Translations under genes and position numbers: made by a program
Notes under the pieces: model-generated
What the model was told of the DNA's origin: nothing
What the model saw: only the letters and a program-made list of their open reading frames with translations
Databases searched by the model: none
From: Mesorhizobium sp. B2-1-8
Lineage (GTDB): Bacteria; Pseudomonadota; Alphaproteobacteria; Rhizobiales; Rhizobiaceae
DNA: 64,000 nucleotides
Direction: 5' to 3'
Assembly: GCF_006442545.2 (NCBI RefSeq)
Contig: NZ_CP083952.1
Coordinates: 4,875,501-4,939,500 of the forward strand
Part shown: positions 1-9,201 of the stretch, one piece after another
Layout: each line of letters starts with the position of its first letter
Numbering within the stretch: position 1 is the first letter of the stretch

Positions 1-1202
<1,202 letters not shown>

Positions 1203-1206
<4 letters not shown>

Positions 1207-1694
1207 GGTCTTTCCTCCGGCGGCCATTGGTCGGTGTCGTGGTCAGGGTGCTGATAGGAGACGAGTTCGGCGAGATAGGGGGCCGAGCCCATATCCGCCA
1301 TCGTGTCCTCGCCCGGCAATCGTGGAATGGAATCCACATAGGGCAGTTTTGCTTCCGTGCCCCATTGGATGGTCGGCGCGATACCAGCCGGATCGTCGAA
1401 GGCGGCGATCGCCAGCGACATGCCGTCCGGCGCCTCGAAGGTCAGCGGCGTGCCGCAGTCGGCGCAGAAGCCGCGCCAGGCGGCATTGGAGGACCGGAAC
1501 CGCTTGGGCTCGCCGCGCGTCCAGTCGAGCTTGGCGCCGCGCACCGAGACCAGCGGCAGGTAGAAATTGCCGCTCGCCTTCTGGCACATGCGGCAGTGGC
1601 AGACCGAGGCGTCGCCAAGCGCGCCTTCGACGCGGAAGCGCACAGCGCCGCATTGGCAGCCGCCGGTGTAGACCGGCCGGTTGTCGAGGCTCAT
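1203..1694 (-). CDS. GFA-family zinc protein (CENP-V/GFA domain), copy 2
   Basis: A 163-residue GFA-domain protein with the same zinc-ligand layout as its downstream neighbour: GGCQCGAVRF, CHCRMCQK and CADCGTPLTF. The C-terminal SYQHPDHDTDQW tail is also shared. It is coupled to copy 1 by a 4-bp ATGA overlap and lies 6 bp downstream of a VOC gene, so these genes are probably co-transcribed. The association with a glyoxalase-fold protein would suit a role in reactive carbonyl or thiol chemistry, but that is inference from neighbourhood only. Confidence 0.88.
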
Positions 1695-1700
1695 CGGTTT

Positions 1701-2087
1701 TCACTCCGGATCATGGCAGACCGCCTCGACATTGTTGCCATCGGGATCGAAGACGAAGGCGCCGTAGTAGTTAGGGTGATAGTGCGGACGCAGGCCCGGC
1801 CCACCATTGTCCATGCCGCCGGCTGCAAGGGCGGCGGCATGGAAGGCGTCGACCTCGGCGCGGCTGCGCGCGGTGAAGGCGACGTGCTGGTGATCCCGGG
1901 GCTTTTCCCTGGCCGCGCTCAGCCAGAACACCGGCCGGTCGCGGCCATAGCCACCGACCTTGGCGCCACCGGTATATTCCTGCGGGACCATGTAAAGCAG
2001 CGAGGCGCCCAGCGGCGCCATCGCCTTGTCGTAGAAGGCCTTGGACGCATCGAAATCGGAAACGGCGATGCCAAGATGGTCGATCAT
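1701..2087 (-). CDS. VOC-superfamily (glyoxalase/bleomycin-resistance fold) protein
   Basis: A single-domain vicinal-oxygen-chelate protein of 128 residues. It starts with the typical MIDHLGIAVSDF strand, has a central DHQHVAF strand with candidate metal-binding His, and ends with the diagnostic FVFDPDGNNVEAVCH. This places it among small dimeric glyoxalase-like proteins such as lactoylglutathione-lyase relatives; the substrate cannot be told. Its ATG overlaps the stop of the DUF559 gene (ATGA), and the GFA pair follows within 7 bp. Confidence 0.85.
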   Translation of the reverse strand: MIDHLGIAVSDFDASKAFYDKAMAPLGASLLYMVPQEYTGGAKVGGYGRDRPVFWLSAAREKPRDHQHVAFTARSRAEVDAFHAAALAAGGMDNGGPGLRPHYHPNYYGAFVFDPDGNNVEAVCHDPE

Positions 2088-2494
2088 GGAACGAGCTCCT
2101 CCGTTGCTGGTTCGCCCGGCGACATTTCGGCATTGGTCAGGCCGGCCGAGATGACGATGTGCTGGCAGACATTGTCGATATCGCGAATGATGTCGTCGTT
2201 CCAGAAGCGCAGGATGGTCCAGCCCAGCGCTTTAAGCTTCGCGGTACGCGCCGCATCCATTTCCGAGGCTTTGGCCGTTGCGTGTTGGGAGCCGTCAATC
2301 TCGACGATCAGTTTTTTGGTCGGGCAAGCAAAGTCGACGATGTAGCCACCGATCGGCATCTGGCGCCTGAAAGCCAAGCCCATAAGGCGATGCGCTCTAA
2401 TCTCATTCCAAAGTTTGAGTTCGGCATCGGTCATTGCCTTGCGCATCTTGCGCGCCTTGCCGCGATTGATGGCGGACACTGGATAATGCGTCAC
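2084..2494 (-). CDS. DUF559 endonuclease-fold protein
   Basis: A 136-residue protein of the DUF559 family, related in fold to very-short-patch (Vsr) and other PD-(D/E)XK-like nucleases. Recognised by the ordered motifs MTDAELKLWNEIRAHRL, FRRQMPIGGYIVDFAC, LIVEIDGSQHA and ILRFWNDD. The Asp/Glu residues in VDF and EIDG are the expected catalytic acids. The C-terminal extension after QHIVISA is variable in the family. It is the first gene of the coupled DUF559-VOC-GFA-GFA-pip run. DNA target and role are unknown; these proteins are common single-copy or multicopy accessories in rhizobia. Confidence 0.88.
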   Translation of the reverse strand: MTHYPVSAINRGKARKMRKAMTDAELKLWNEIRAHRLMGLAFRRQMPIGGYIVDFACPTKKLIVEIDGSQHATAKASEMDAARTAKLKALGWTILRFWNDDIIRDIDNVCQHIVISAGLTNAEMSPGEPATEELVP

Positions 2495-2501
2495 GGCAGT
2501 T

Positions 2502-2660
2502 CGCCCCCCTCTGCCCTGCCGGGCATCTCCCCCTCAAGGGGGGAGATCGGCAGCTTCACCGATAGCGCCGAACCTTCAACGTCGACGATTGGCGAAAGCT
2601 GAAGCGGCATCCAATCTCCCCCCTTGAGGGGGAGATGTCCGGCAGGACAGAGGGGGGCGC
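2502..2660. repeat. Long intergenic inverted repeat (rhizobial palindromic element)
   Basis: Two near-perfect inverted arms of about 50 bp, roughly 2502-2551 and 2611-2660, flank a 60-bp centre. Each arm carries the run CATCTCCCCCTCAAGGGG followed by GGGAGAT, itself palindromic, and a GCCCCCCTCTG end. The centre contains a weaker inner palindrome (CAGCTT near 2552 against AAGCTG near 2597). It lies between the DUF559 gene and cysS, both on the minus strand. I recognise the style as a dispersed Mesorhizobium intergenic repeat, but copy number cannot be seen here. Confidence 0.8.
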
Positions 2661-2693
2661 CTCGCGAAGACCTCTCCATTCCCGCCATCATCC

Positions 2694-4151
2694 TCACCGC
2701 TTGATCTCCCATGTCGTTACGCGCTCGCCGGTGACCGGGTCCTTGCCGTCCTTCAACTGTACACCTTGCGCCAGAAGTTCATCCCGGATGCGGTCGGCCT
2801 CGGCCCAATTCTTGGCGGCGATGAACTGTAAGCGCCTGGCGATGGCTGCAGCAATCGCGGCCTCGTCGACCTTGGCCGCGCCCACGTCGAAACCGAGGAA
2901 TGCGAGCGAGGTTTTCAAGGAAGCCGCAGCGCCATTCTCGCCAGCGCCGCTGCCATCAAAGTCGGTCGCCTCGCCGGCAAGCTGGGTGAGCTGCTGGAAG
3001 GCCGCGTAGGTCGCGAGATCATCCGACAGCGCCTCCACGACCTCCACCGGCAACTGACTTCCCGCCGCCGGCGCAAGGTCCGCCGCGCGTTTCCATTTGC
3101 GCAGCGTGTTTTCCGCCTCCTCCAGCTTGCGCACGGAAAAGTCGATCGGCTCGCGGTAATGCGTCATCAGCATCGCCAGCCGCAGCACATCGCCGGGCCA
3201 TTTGCGACCACCAAAAGTGTCGGTCTCCAGCAATTCGTGGATCGAGTAGAAATTGCCGAGGCTCTTCGACATCTTCTGGCCCTCGACCTGCAGGAAGCCG
3301 TTGTGCATCCACACATTGGCCATGACCGACGTGCCGTGGGCGCAGCGCGACTGGGCGATCTCGTTCTCATGGTGCGGGAAGATCAGGTCGAGGCCGCCGC
3401 CATGGATGTCGAAGACCTCGCCGAGATAGGCGGCCGACATGGCCGAGCATTCGATATGCCAGCCGGGCCGGCCCCTGCCCCATGGACTTTGCCAGCCGGG
3501 CTCCTCGGGCGACGACAGTTTCCACAGCACGAAATCGCCGGGATTCTTCTTGTGCGCGTCGACGGCGATGCGGGCACCGGCCTGCTGCTCGTCGAGATTG
3601 CGTTTCGACAATTGCCCATAGTCCGGCATCGACGCCGTATCGAACAGAACTTCGCCTGCCGCGACATAGGCATGGCCGCGTCCGATCAGGCTTTGAATCA
3701 AGGTGATCATGTCGGCCTTGCCGTCGGCGCGTGGCTCGACGAATTCGGTCGCGCGCGGCTCGACCGTCGGCTCCAGGCAGCCAAGCGTGGCGACATCCCT
3801 GTGGAACTGATCGGCCGTTTTTTCGGTAACCCGCCGGATCGCTTCGTTGAGCGACAGTGTGCCGGCTGATATCTCGCCGCCGAAATCACGCAGCGCGCGC
3901 GCGTTGATCTTGTCGTCGACATCGGTGATGTTGCGCACATAGGTGACGTGCGTCTCGCCATAGAGATGGCGCAGCAGACGGAACAGCACGTCGAAGACGA
4001 TCACCGGCCTGGCGTTGCCGATATGGGCGAAGTCGTAGACGGTGGGGCCGCAGACATACATGCGCACATTTCTCGGATCGATCGGCACGAAGTCCTCTTT
4101 CGTGCGCGTCAGCGTGTTGTAGAGGCGCAGGCCCTGTGATGCGTCAGACAT
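2694..4151 (-). CDS. cysS: Cysteinyl-tRNA synthetase
   Basis: Class Ia aminoacyl-tRNA synthetase charging tRNA-Cys. The zinc-site and HIGH region is present ([19 protein letters not shown]), as are the [19 protein letters not shown] motif and the KMSKSLGNF loop. The DALR-like C-terminal region ends in [12 protein letters not shown]. From the ATG at 4151 it has 485 residues, slightly longer than the E. coli enzyme and normal for rhizobia. The open frame extends 20 codons upstream to 4211, but ATG 4151 ([16 protein letters not shown]) has a GGGAAG Shine-Dalgarno and starts where the family starts. It is a single transcription unit separated from its neighbours by repeats and a non-coding stretch. 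Confidence 0.97.
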   Translation of the reverse strand: MSDASQGLRLYNTLTRTKEDFVPIDPRNVRMYVCGPTVYDFAHIGNARPVIVFDVLFRLLRHLYGETHVTYVRNITDVDDKINARALRDFGGEISAGTLSLNEAIRRVTEKTADQFHRDVATLGCLEPTVEPRATEFVEPRADGKADMITLIQSLIGRGHAYVAAGEVLFDTASMPDYGQLSKRNLDEQQAGARIAVDAHKKNPGDFVLWKLSSPEEPGWQSPWGRGRPGWHIECSAMSAAYLGEVFDIHGGGLDLIFPHHENEIAQSRCAHGTSVMANVWMHNGFLQVEGQKMSKSLGNFYSIHELLETDTFGGRKWPGDVLRLAMLMTHYREPIDFSVRKLEEAENTLRKWKRAADLAPAAGSQLPVEVVEALSDDLATYAAFQQLTQLAGEATDFDGSGAGENGAAASLKTSLAFLGFDVGAAKVDEAAIAAAIARRLQFIAAKNWAEADRIRDELLAQGVQLKDGKDPVTGERVTTWEIKR

Positions 4152-4566
4152 TCCATGCTTCCCGTTCAGAACTTCTTGTCTGGATGGAGCTGGTCCAGCG
4201 CTGAGGCGCAAATCAGGCTCCAGCCTGCTGGCCGGGGCGTTTGTCCAATCTGGGGAAGATGAGGCGAAAACGTCCGGACCAGCGCGAGGCTAGCCAATAA
4301 TGCAAATGCCACAAATGGCGAAAGACGTTTTCATGCGCGGCTTTATCGCCTTGACCAGTGTTGCCGTCAAGTCGCTGATCCCGGGAAAAACATCGCGAGT
4401 GCCGGCAAACGTATCGCCCGATCACACGGAATCAGCCAATGAAACATTTTATTAAACATGTCGGCACAGTCATGAAACATTCGCCGGCTAGATCACCAAG
4501 CGTCACGATTTGGTCTGATTCAGCAACCAGATCGCATACACGAAAACGTTATCTGGGAAGAGAAAC
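4152..4566. other. Intergenic region, divergent cysS / small-protein promoters
   Basis: About 415 bases without a convincing gene. It must hold the cysS promoter on the minus strand and the promoter of the 51-residue protein on the plus strand. A short tandem motif ATGAAACATT occurs at 4439 and 4471. A minus-strand open frame at 4213-4425 has no family signature and looks accidental. Confidence 0.5.
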
Positions 4567-4722
4567 ATGCCTCGAAGCAAGCAGGAAGCCAACCGCGCCA
4601 AGCAACCGGCGCTGGCCAACCACTATCGTGCCATCGGACCGGCAGCCATTGTCGCCGCCCTTCTTCACACAGCGAAGAAGAAGAAGCCGGCGCAGAAGAT
4701 CGTATCGCCCCGCGCCGCCTGA
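4567..4722 (+). CDS. Small conserved hypothetical protein, 51 aa
   Basis: Short frame encoding a basic 51-residue protein, starting MPRSKQEANRAKQPALANHY and ending KKKKPAQKIVSPRAA. A purine-rich Shine-Dalgarno (GGGAAGAG) sits just ahead of the ATG. The middle (AIGPAAIVAALLH) is a short hydrophobic helix flanked by basic residues, so it could bind membrane or nucleic acid. I believe similar 50-residue proteins occur across rhizobia, but no function is known to me. A GC-rich hairpin (4757-4776) follows but lacks a T-run. Confidence 0.6.
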   Translation: MPRSKQEANRAKQPALANHYRAIGPAAIVAALLHTAKKKKPAQKIVSPRAA

Positions 4723-4802
4723 AGCGGCGCTCCAGCCGACGCAATCGCCGGCACTGAGGGCGCGAACAGGCGCCCTGGACATGAAGACCTAGACGGGCTT
4801 CG

Positions 4803-5564
4803 CTAGAACAGCGTCAGCTGACTATTGTCCGCGCTGGGCTTCTGGCGCCTGACTTTCTCGGGTTCCGGCCCGATCTCGCCCCTCTCCTGAATCTCGGGTC
4901 CGGTGTTGGCGACTTTGTTGACGAGGTCGGAGACAGGAATGGCCTCGAAGAAATCGGGCTGCGCCGGTCGCAGCAGATCAGCGACATCGCGCGGTTCGCG
5001 CGTGCGGCAATCCAGCCAGCTGGCAAAGTCGGGGATATCGATCACCACCGGCATCCGGTCATGGATATGGGCGATATCGGCGTTGGCGTTGACGGTCAGG
5101 ATGGCGCCGGTATCCATCTCCGATCCGCCCGGCTCGGCATAGGTTTCGATCAGGCCGGCAAAGGCGACCAGCCCGCCATGCCGCGGCCGTATCCAATAGG
5201 GCTGCCCCTTCTTGCCTCCGGTCTGCCGCCACTCGTAAAAGCCGGATGCCGGCACCAGCGCGCGGCGGTGGCGCATGGCGGCCTTGAACGAGGCCTTTTC
5301 GATCGCACCTTCCGAGCGCGCGTTGAACAGTAGCGGAAACTCCCTGGTGTCCTTGACCCAGGCGGGAAGTAGGCCCCAGCGCACCAGCATCGGCTGCCGG
5401 TCCGGCAGGTTGGAGCCGGGCGCGCGGGGGGCGCCGGCGATCGCCATCAACACAGGCTGCGTCGGCGCGATATTGTAACGCGCCGGAAATTCCTCCAACT
5501 CGGCAAGGCCCAGAAAGGCAGCGGTCTGGCCCGGCGTGGCGGTCAAGGCAAAGCGTCCGCACAT
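4803..5564 (-). CDS. SRAP-domain protein (HMCES/YedK type), abasic-site DNA-protein crosslinker
   Basis: SOS-response-associated peptidase-fold protein of 253 residues that shields abasic sites in single-stranded DNA by forming a thiazolidine crosslink through Cys2. Visible family hallmarks are MCGRFALTA at the N-terminus (catalytic Cys2 exposed after Met removal), ARYNIAPTQ with Asn31, the glutamate of VPASGFYEW and the histidine of IHDRMPVVI. The C-terminal tail (after about residue 215) is a low-complexity charged extension. It stands alone, divergent from a Nudix gene; a DNA-damage role fits but no LexA box was identified with confidence. Confidence 0.93.
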   Translation of the reverse strand: MCGRFALTATPGQTAAFLGLAELEEFPARYNIAPTQPVLMAIAGAPRAPGSNLPDRQPMLVRWGLLPAWVKDTREFPLLFNARSEGAIEKASFKAAMRHRRALVPASGFYEWRQTGGKKGQPYWIRPRHGGLVAFAGLIETYAEPGGSEMDTGAILTVNANADIAHIHDRMPVVIDIPDFASWLDCRTREPRDVADLLRPAQPDFFEAIPVSDLVNKVANTGPEIQERGEIGPEPEKVRRQKPSADNSQLTLF

Positions 5565-5671
5565 GATGGAGCCTTTCGAATGGTTCGGCTTTGAAAGTGG
5601 CTATGGAATGGGGGGCGCGCAACCGGTAATGCTTCCTTCTACCGGGCGATCCACAACAGACCGGTCCTCGA

Positions 5672-6106
5672 ATGAGCCTGATCATGAACGAAGCGCGCAA
5701 GACACTCCCCGCCGTCTCGGTCGCCGTCGTGCGGGGGGACAGCGTGCTCCTCGTGAAACGGGCAAAGCCGCCTTCGCAAGGGCTCTACGCCCTTCCCGGC
5801 GGCAAGGTCGAAGGCGACGAGACACTGGAGGACGCGGCACGGCGTGAACTGATGGAAGAGACCGGCTTGCGCGCTACCGGGTTTCGCCCGCTTCGGGAAA
5901 TCCACATCGACGGCAGGGACGACAGCCACCCTGTCGATTATCTCCTCACGGTCTTCGGCGCCGCCTATGCCGGTGGCGAGGCCGTGGCCAGCGACGACGC
6001 CGAGACAGCGGCCTTCTATACACTCAAAGAGATGACCCTGTTGCCGCTTGCCGGCTCGGTGTTGGCGGTCGCCGAGGAACTCCTCGGTCACATTCAAACA
6101 CGCTGA
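5672..6106 (+). CDS. Nudix hydrolase
   Basis: A 144-residue Nudix hydrolase that should cleave nucleoside-diphosphate-linked substrates. The Nudix box is complete: GGKVEGDE, then seven residues, then RELMEETGL, matching Gx5Ex7REUxEExGU. The LPGGK entry and the N-terminal [15 protein letters not shown] strand resemble ADP-ribose pyrophosphatase/MutT-like members. ATG 5672 and ATG 5684 (MNEARKTLP) are both possible starts; neither has a strong Shine-Dalgarno. Substrate cannot be deduced. Confidence 0.9.
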   Translation: MSLIMNEARKTLPAVSVAVVRGDSVLLVKRAKPPSQGLYALPGGKVEGDETLEDAARRELMEETGLRATGFRPLREIHIDGRDDSHPVDYLLTVFGAAYAGGEAVASDDAETAAFYTLKEMTLLPLAGSVLAVAEELLGHIQTR

Positions 6107-6217
6107 CGCCGCACTCAAAAATCGCCTTGCAGGCGACAAATTGTTTCGCCACAAGGCTCATGTTGTCTCGCCAGCCACGACTTGGGCCGTTCGGCAGGCC
6201 AAAACGGCTTTGGGCTT

Positions 6218-6595
6218 ATGAACCGTCCGTCGATACTCCTCGCCATTTGCCTTGCCGTCAGCGCGGCCGTCCCGGTACGGCCCGCGTTCAGTGCCGAGTC
6301 GCCGTTCGAGCCGGGGCTGATGCGGTTGGCGGAGGTTCTGGGATCGCTGCATTTCCTGCGCAATTTGTGCGGGGAGAAGGGCGACCGGTGGCGGGGCGAG
6401 ATGGAAAAACTGCTCGATTCGGAAAATCCCGATCCAGAACGCCGCGCCCGCTTCATCGCCAGCTTCAATCGCGGCTACCGCTCCTTCGGCGGCACCTACA
6501 GCCGGTGTACCGCTTCGGCCACCGAAGCCATCAGCCGTTATATGAAGGAAGGTGAGACGCTGTCGCGCGACATCGCTTCGCGCTATGGCAACTGA
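6218..6595 (+). CDS. TIGR02301/DUF2385 family secreted protein
   Basis: A 125-residue protein restricted to alphaproteobacteria, recognised as the TIGR02301 (DUF2385) family from the conserved ordering LAEVLGSLHFLRNLC, then GEKGDRWRGEMEKLL, FNRGYRSFGGTYSRC and the closing helix. It starts with a signal peptide ending near PAFSA. Two conserved cysteines (LRNLC and YSRC) could form a disulfide in the periplasm. I chose ATG 6218, which begins the signal peptide, over the in-frame start at 6182. Function unknown. Confidence 0.85.
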   Translation: MNRPSILLAICLAVSAAVPVRPAFSAESPFEPGLMRLAEVLGSLHFLRNLCGEKGDRWRGEMEKLLDSENPDPERRARFIASFNRGYRSFGGTYSRCTASATEAISRYMKEGETLSRDIASRYGN

Positions 6596-6947
6596 GCATC
6601 CATCAAGAGATATAGGCCAGTAGCCAGGGGATCATCCATATATCCGGCTTGTGCCTGTCTATATCTTGGTGCAATCCTGATGTTGCACTTCTGCAACAGC
6701 ATTAATCAAACGTTACCACGCGGATGCAGAATTAACTCAAACTGAAGGTTTTCGCCCCGCAGGCCGGCCTAATCGGCTAAGTTTGATCCGGGTTGAAACG
6801 CAGCTTCGCCGAACACAGTTGGCCCCTGTAAAAGACGATCAAAAAAATGTCGTATTTACAGATACTTACTTGAAGTTGCCTATGAATGGAACAGATCAAG
6901 CCTGATCCACACTGATGGGTTGCCGCTTGAAAGGGTGGACATCGCTT
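6596..6947. other. Intergenic stretch with a TGTTGCA hairpin
   Basis: About 350 bases, AT-richer than its surroundings. It contains one perfect hairpin, TGTTGCA at 6681-6687 and TGCAACA at 6692-6698 with a CTTC tetraloop. No T-run follows, so it is not a classical terminator. Nothing else recognisable is seen; it presumably carries the promoter of the 85-residue gene at 6948. Confidence 0.4.
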
Positions 6948-7205
6948 ATGGAACATGCTGCCAACGATATCGACGCGCTGGTCAGGGAAGAGAAGCGCCT
7001 GACGGCGGTTGAGAGCCACAGCGAAGCCTGGGCGGAAGGCCTTTCGGCCGGCATCGAGCCCGAGATCATTGCCGAGGCGGCGCTCGAAACGGCATTCGGC
7101 GAAATGCTGCGCGCCAATGGCGAGACCTCGGCCCTTGCCCTGCTGGACCGTATGCGTGAAAAGGTGATTGGTGGCGCCTTCGAACCCGATCGGCTGCGGC
7201 ACTGA
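6948..7205 (+). CDS. Hypothetical protein, 85 aa, acidic helical
   Basis: Small acidic, probably all-helical cytoplasmic protein starting MEHAANDIDALVREEKRL and ending EPDRLRH. The frame opens earlier at 6915, but ATG 6948 has an AGGGTGG Shine-Dalgarno at suitable distance. No cysteines, no membrane segment and no family I recognise. Its downstream neighbour is a secreted hypothetical protein on the same strand, 70 bp away. Confidence 0.65.
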   Translation: MEHAANDIDALVREEKRLTAVESHSEAWAEGLSAGIEPEIIAEAALETAFGEMLRANGETSALALLDRMREKVIGGAFEPDRLRH

Positions 7206-7274
7206 ACCAATATCAGGTTCTTTGACGATTGGATGCCGACCGGGCACCATGCCCGGAGCAGGGAGATACGGGCA

Positions 7275-8063
7275 GTGAATTTTCCGATGTCGGGCAGGTC
7301 GAAGGGCCTCGTCCTCTACATCCGCCTCGCCGCTTGCTGCGGTGCGATTGCCTTGGTGACGTGCCTGGCCAGCAGCCCTGCCCATGCGCTGAGCGAGATC
7401 AAAAATGAAGAACTCCCCTCCCCGGTCACGCCGGCAACGGATGGCGATAGTTCGACGCCCGGAAGCACGGTTCCCATGCCTGCCCCGGTGGGAACGGCGC
7501 CTTCGAGCAGCCAGCCGGCCGCCCCGGACGCCGCGGAGCCGGACAGCCCATCGGATGGCGGCAGCAACAGGCCGCGTGTCGATCCCGAGGCGCCCCTGCC
7601 GGAAGTCGTCTACGACCTCGGCAAGCTACCCGAGCCCGTGCGGCGCATGCATGACCTGATCATCGAAGGCTGCAAGAGCGGCGACATCGAGAAGCTCAGG
7701 CCCTTGATCGGCAAGGGCGACAGCATGACCCAGTTGTCGTTGGCCGACATCGATGGCGACGCCATCGCCTTTCTCAAGGGGCTGTCGGGCGACCCTGACG
7801 GCCAGGAGATCCTGGCCATTCTGGAGGAGGTGCTCAGCGCCGGCTACGTCCATGTCGATGCGGGCACGCCACAGGAACTCTATGTCTGGCCGTATTTCTT
7901 CGCGCTGCCGCTCGACAAGCTCGACGCCAAGCAGCGGGTCGAGCTGTTCAAGATCGTCACCGCCGGCGATTTCGATGACATGAAGCAGTTCGGCGCCTAC
8001 ATCTTCTACCGCGTCGGCATCACGCCCGCCGGGCAATGGACCTTCTTCGTCGCCGGCGATTGA
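7275..8063 (+). CDS. Secreted hypothetical protein with proline-rich linker
   Basis: About 262 residues from a GTG start at 7275, which has a good GGGAG Shine-Dalgarno; ATG 7287 and an upstream ATG at 7233 are alternatives. A signal peptide or N-terminal anchor ends near SSPAHA. Next comes a low-complexity Pro/Ser/Ala/Asp-rich linker (roughly residues 45-110), then a globular domain of about 145 residues with motifs LPEPVRRMHDLIIEGCKSGDIEKL, here given in parts (LPEPVRRMHDLI, GCKSGDIEKLRPLI) and the closing AYIFYRVGITPAGQWTFF. I believe similar proteins occur in rhizobia, without a known function. Location is likely periplasm. Confidence 0.7.
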   Translation: MNFPMSGRSKGLVLYIRLAACCGAIALVTCLASSPAHALSEIKNEELPSPVTPATDGDSSTPGSTVPMPAPVGTAPSSSQPAAPDAAEPDSPSDGGSNRPRVDPEAPLPEVVYDLGKLPEPVRRMHDLIIEGCKSGDIEKLRPLIGKGDSMTQLSLADIDGDAIAFLKGLSGDPDGQEILAILEEVLSAGYVHVDAGTPQELYVWPYFFALPLDKLDAKQRVELFKIVTAGDFDDMKQFGAYIFYRVGITPAGQWTFFVAGD

Positions 8064-8113
8064 AGGTGCAGCCTGCTTGCGGCAGGATGCGAGCAGCATC
8101 GTAGACAATGTTG

Positions 8114-8851
8114 CTATTTGAGCGGGCTGGCGGATTCTGCACCGATGCCAGCATCCGGCCAAATGCGAATGCTCTCGTTTCGAAGAACCGAAATGGCACC
8201 GCTAGCCTTGTCAGCCTCCATCTGCAGTATCTCGGCTGCGTAACTCAGCTCTACCGTATCCCGAAGCTTGTTGACCACCCACGCAACCTTGTGCCGGACA
8301 TCCTGTCCATATGCACCCTGGGCCTTCGCTACGGCGTCGCTCGGGATCTCCTGATAGGCGCTGACCAACATTCCAAGGTCAATAGCATCGCGATAGCCGA
8401 CAGCACGGTCTTGGCATCGGTCGGCATTCGCCAATAACTTCTCGGCGAACATGTCCGAGGGGATCAAAGAAGGAACGTTTAGATCGTCATCGAAACGACC
8501 TTGCAATGGGATGCGGGCTTCACGAACGATTTCAAACTTGATCAATTGTCCCTTCAACCGCACCACGGTCCTCAGGCCATACTGATCAATCCGAAAATCT
8601 CGAGCAGCTTCGACTGGTTCGGGAAAGAATGCCCTTACCCCGCGTTCGACCGCCGACGTTCGCAATTGGCGATAGCCGTCGGCATCCGCGCACAGAAAAT
8701 CGACATCCAACGACCGCCGATACTCGCCCAATTTCAACACAATCGCCGTCCCGCCACCGAACCAGCATTGGGTTGCCGTCAGGAAGTCACGGTCCATAAG
8801 CGCGAGGGCTTCCGAGATAATCATGTGCTCGGGCTTCCTGAATTTCTTCAT
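8114..8851 (-). CDS. AbiEii/AbiGii-type nucleotidyltransferase (toxin-like)
   Basis: A 245-residue nucleotidyltransferase-fold protein of the AbiEii/AbiGii toxin group, relatives of which inactivate tRNA by adding nucleotides and act in type IV toxin-antitoxin and phage-abortive systems. The active-site signature is visible as FGGGTAIVLKLGEYRRSLDV followed by DFL, that is GG...S..D.D, and the later LIKFEIVREARI strand supplies the third-acid region. The domain PSDMFAEKLLANADRCQDR matches the family's lysine/arginine helix. The gene is somewhat AT-richer than its neighbours. No AbiEi-like winged-helix antitoxin precedes it; instead there is an unrelated 75-residue protein 59 bp upstream, possibly its partner. 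Confidence 0.82.
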   Translation of the reverse strand: MKKFRKPEHMIISEALALMDRDFLTATQCWFGGGTAIVLKLGEYRRSLDVDFLCADADGYRQLRTSAVERGVRAFFPEPVEAARDFRIDQYGLRTVVRLKGQLIKFEIVREARIPLQGRFDDDLNVPSLIPSDMFAEKLLANADRCQDRAVGYRDAIDLGMLVSAYQEIPSDAVAKAQGAYGQDVRHKVAWVVNKLRDTVELSYAAEILQMEADKASGAISVLRNESIRIWPDAGIGAESASPLK

Positions 8852-8910
8852 GACTTTCGCTCACCGTGTCCGGTTGATGTTGCAGATGCGACACGAAGAT
8901 AGGAAGAGAT

Positions 8911-9138
8911 TTAGCCGGTGGTCAGAAGGATGCCGTGACCGAATTCGCTGGCAAGATTCTGGATAAGCAGCTTTTCGCGCGCCGTAAGCCGTGTTTGATC
9001 GACAAAGCGCCAATTGCGCTCGTACAACGCAAATGCTTCGTTGGCGGGGATCAGTCGTGCGACATCGCGATTCCACAAGAGCGCTTGCAGCTCTGGAAAC
9101 TCGGCGGGGTCAATCATAGGCTCGAGTTGTGCCTTCAT
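8911..9138 (-). CDS. Small protein upstream of AbiEii-like toxin, candidate partner/antitoxin
   Basis: A 75-residue protein starting MKAQLEPMIDPAEFPELQAL and rich in LWNRD, ANEAFALYERNWRFVD and LTAREKLLIQNLA motifs. It is helical and acidic-to-neutral, with no DNA-binding helix-turn-helix that I can see. ATG 9117 is an alternative start. It sits directly upstream of the AbiEii-like gene on the same strand, the position expected for an antitoxin, and a perfect 6-bp inverted repeat overlaps its 5' leader. A partner or neutralising role is inference from position only; I do not recognise the family. Confidence 0.6.
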   Translation of the reverse strand: MKAQLEPMIDPAEFPELQALLWNRDVARLIPANEAFALYERNWRFVDQTRLTAREKLLIQNLASEFGHGILLTTG

Positions 9139-9141
9139 GGT

Positions 9142-9162
9142 GCTCTGAACATAGTGCAGAGC
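9142..9162 (-). promoter_or_regulatory. Inverted repeat in leader of the AbiEii-like pair
   Basis: GCTCTG at 9142-9147 and CAGAGC at 9157-9162 form a perfect 6-bp inverted repeat with a 9-bp spacer, 4 bp upstream of the start codon at 9138. Toxin-antitoxin operons are often autoregulated through such sites. This is a candidate operator only. Confidence 0.35.
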
Positions 9163-9201
9163 GCTTAAAAATCAAAGACGTGACGCGTCGGCAATGGCCG
9201 T

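Noticed and set aside
2502..2660. Inverted repeat considered as ends of an insertion sequence
   Set aside because: Only a 60-bp centre, no transposase and no target duplication; it is a small palindromic repeat.
4757..4776. GC-rich hairpin after the 51-residue gene as a terminator
   Set aside because: No T-run follows in either direction.
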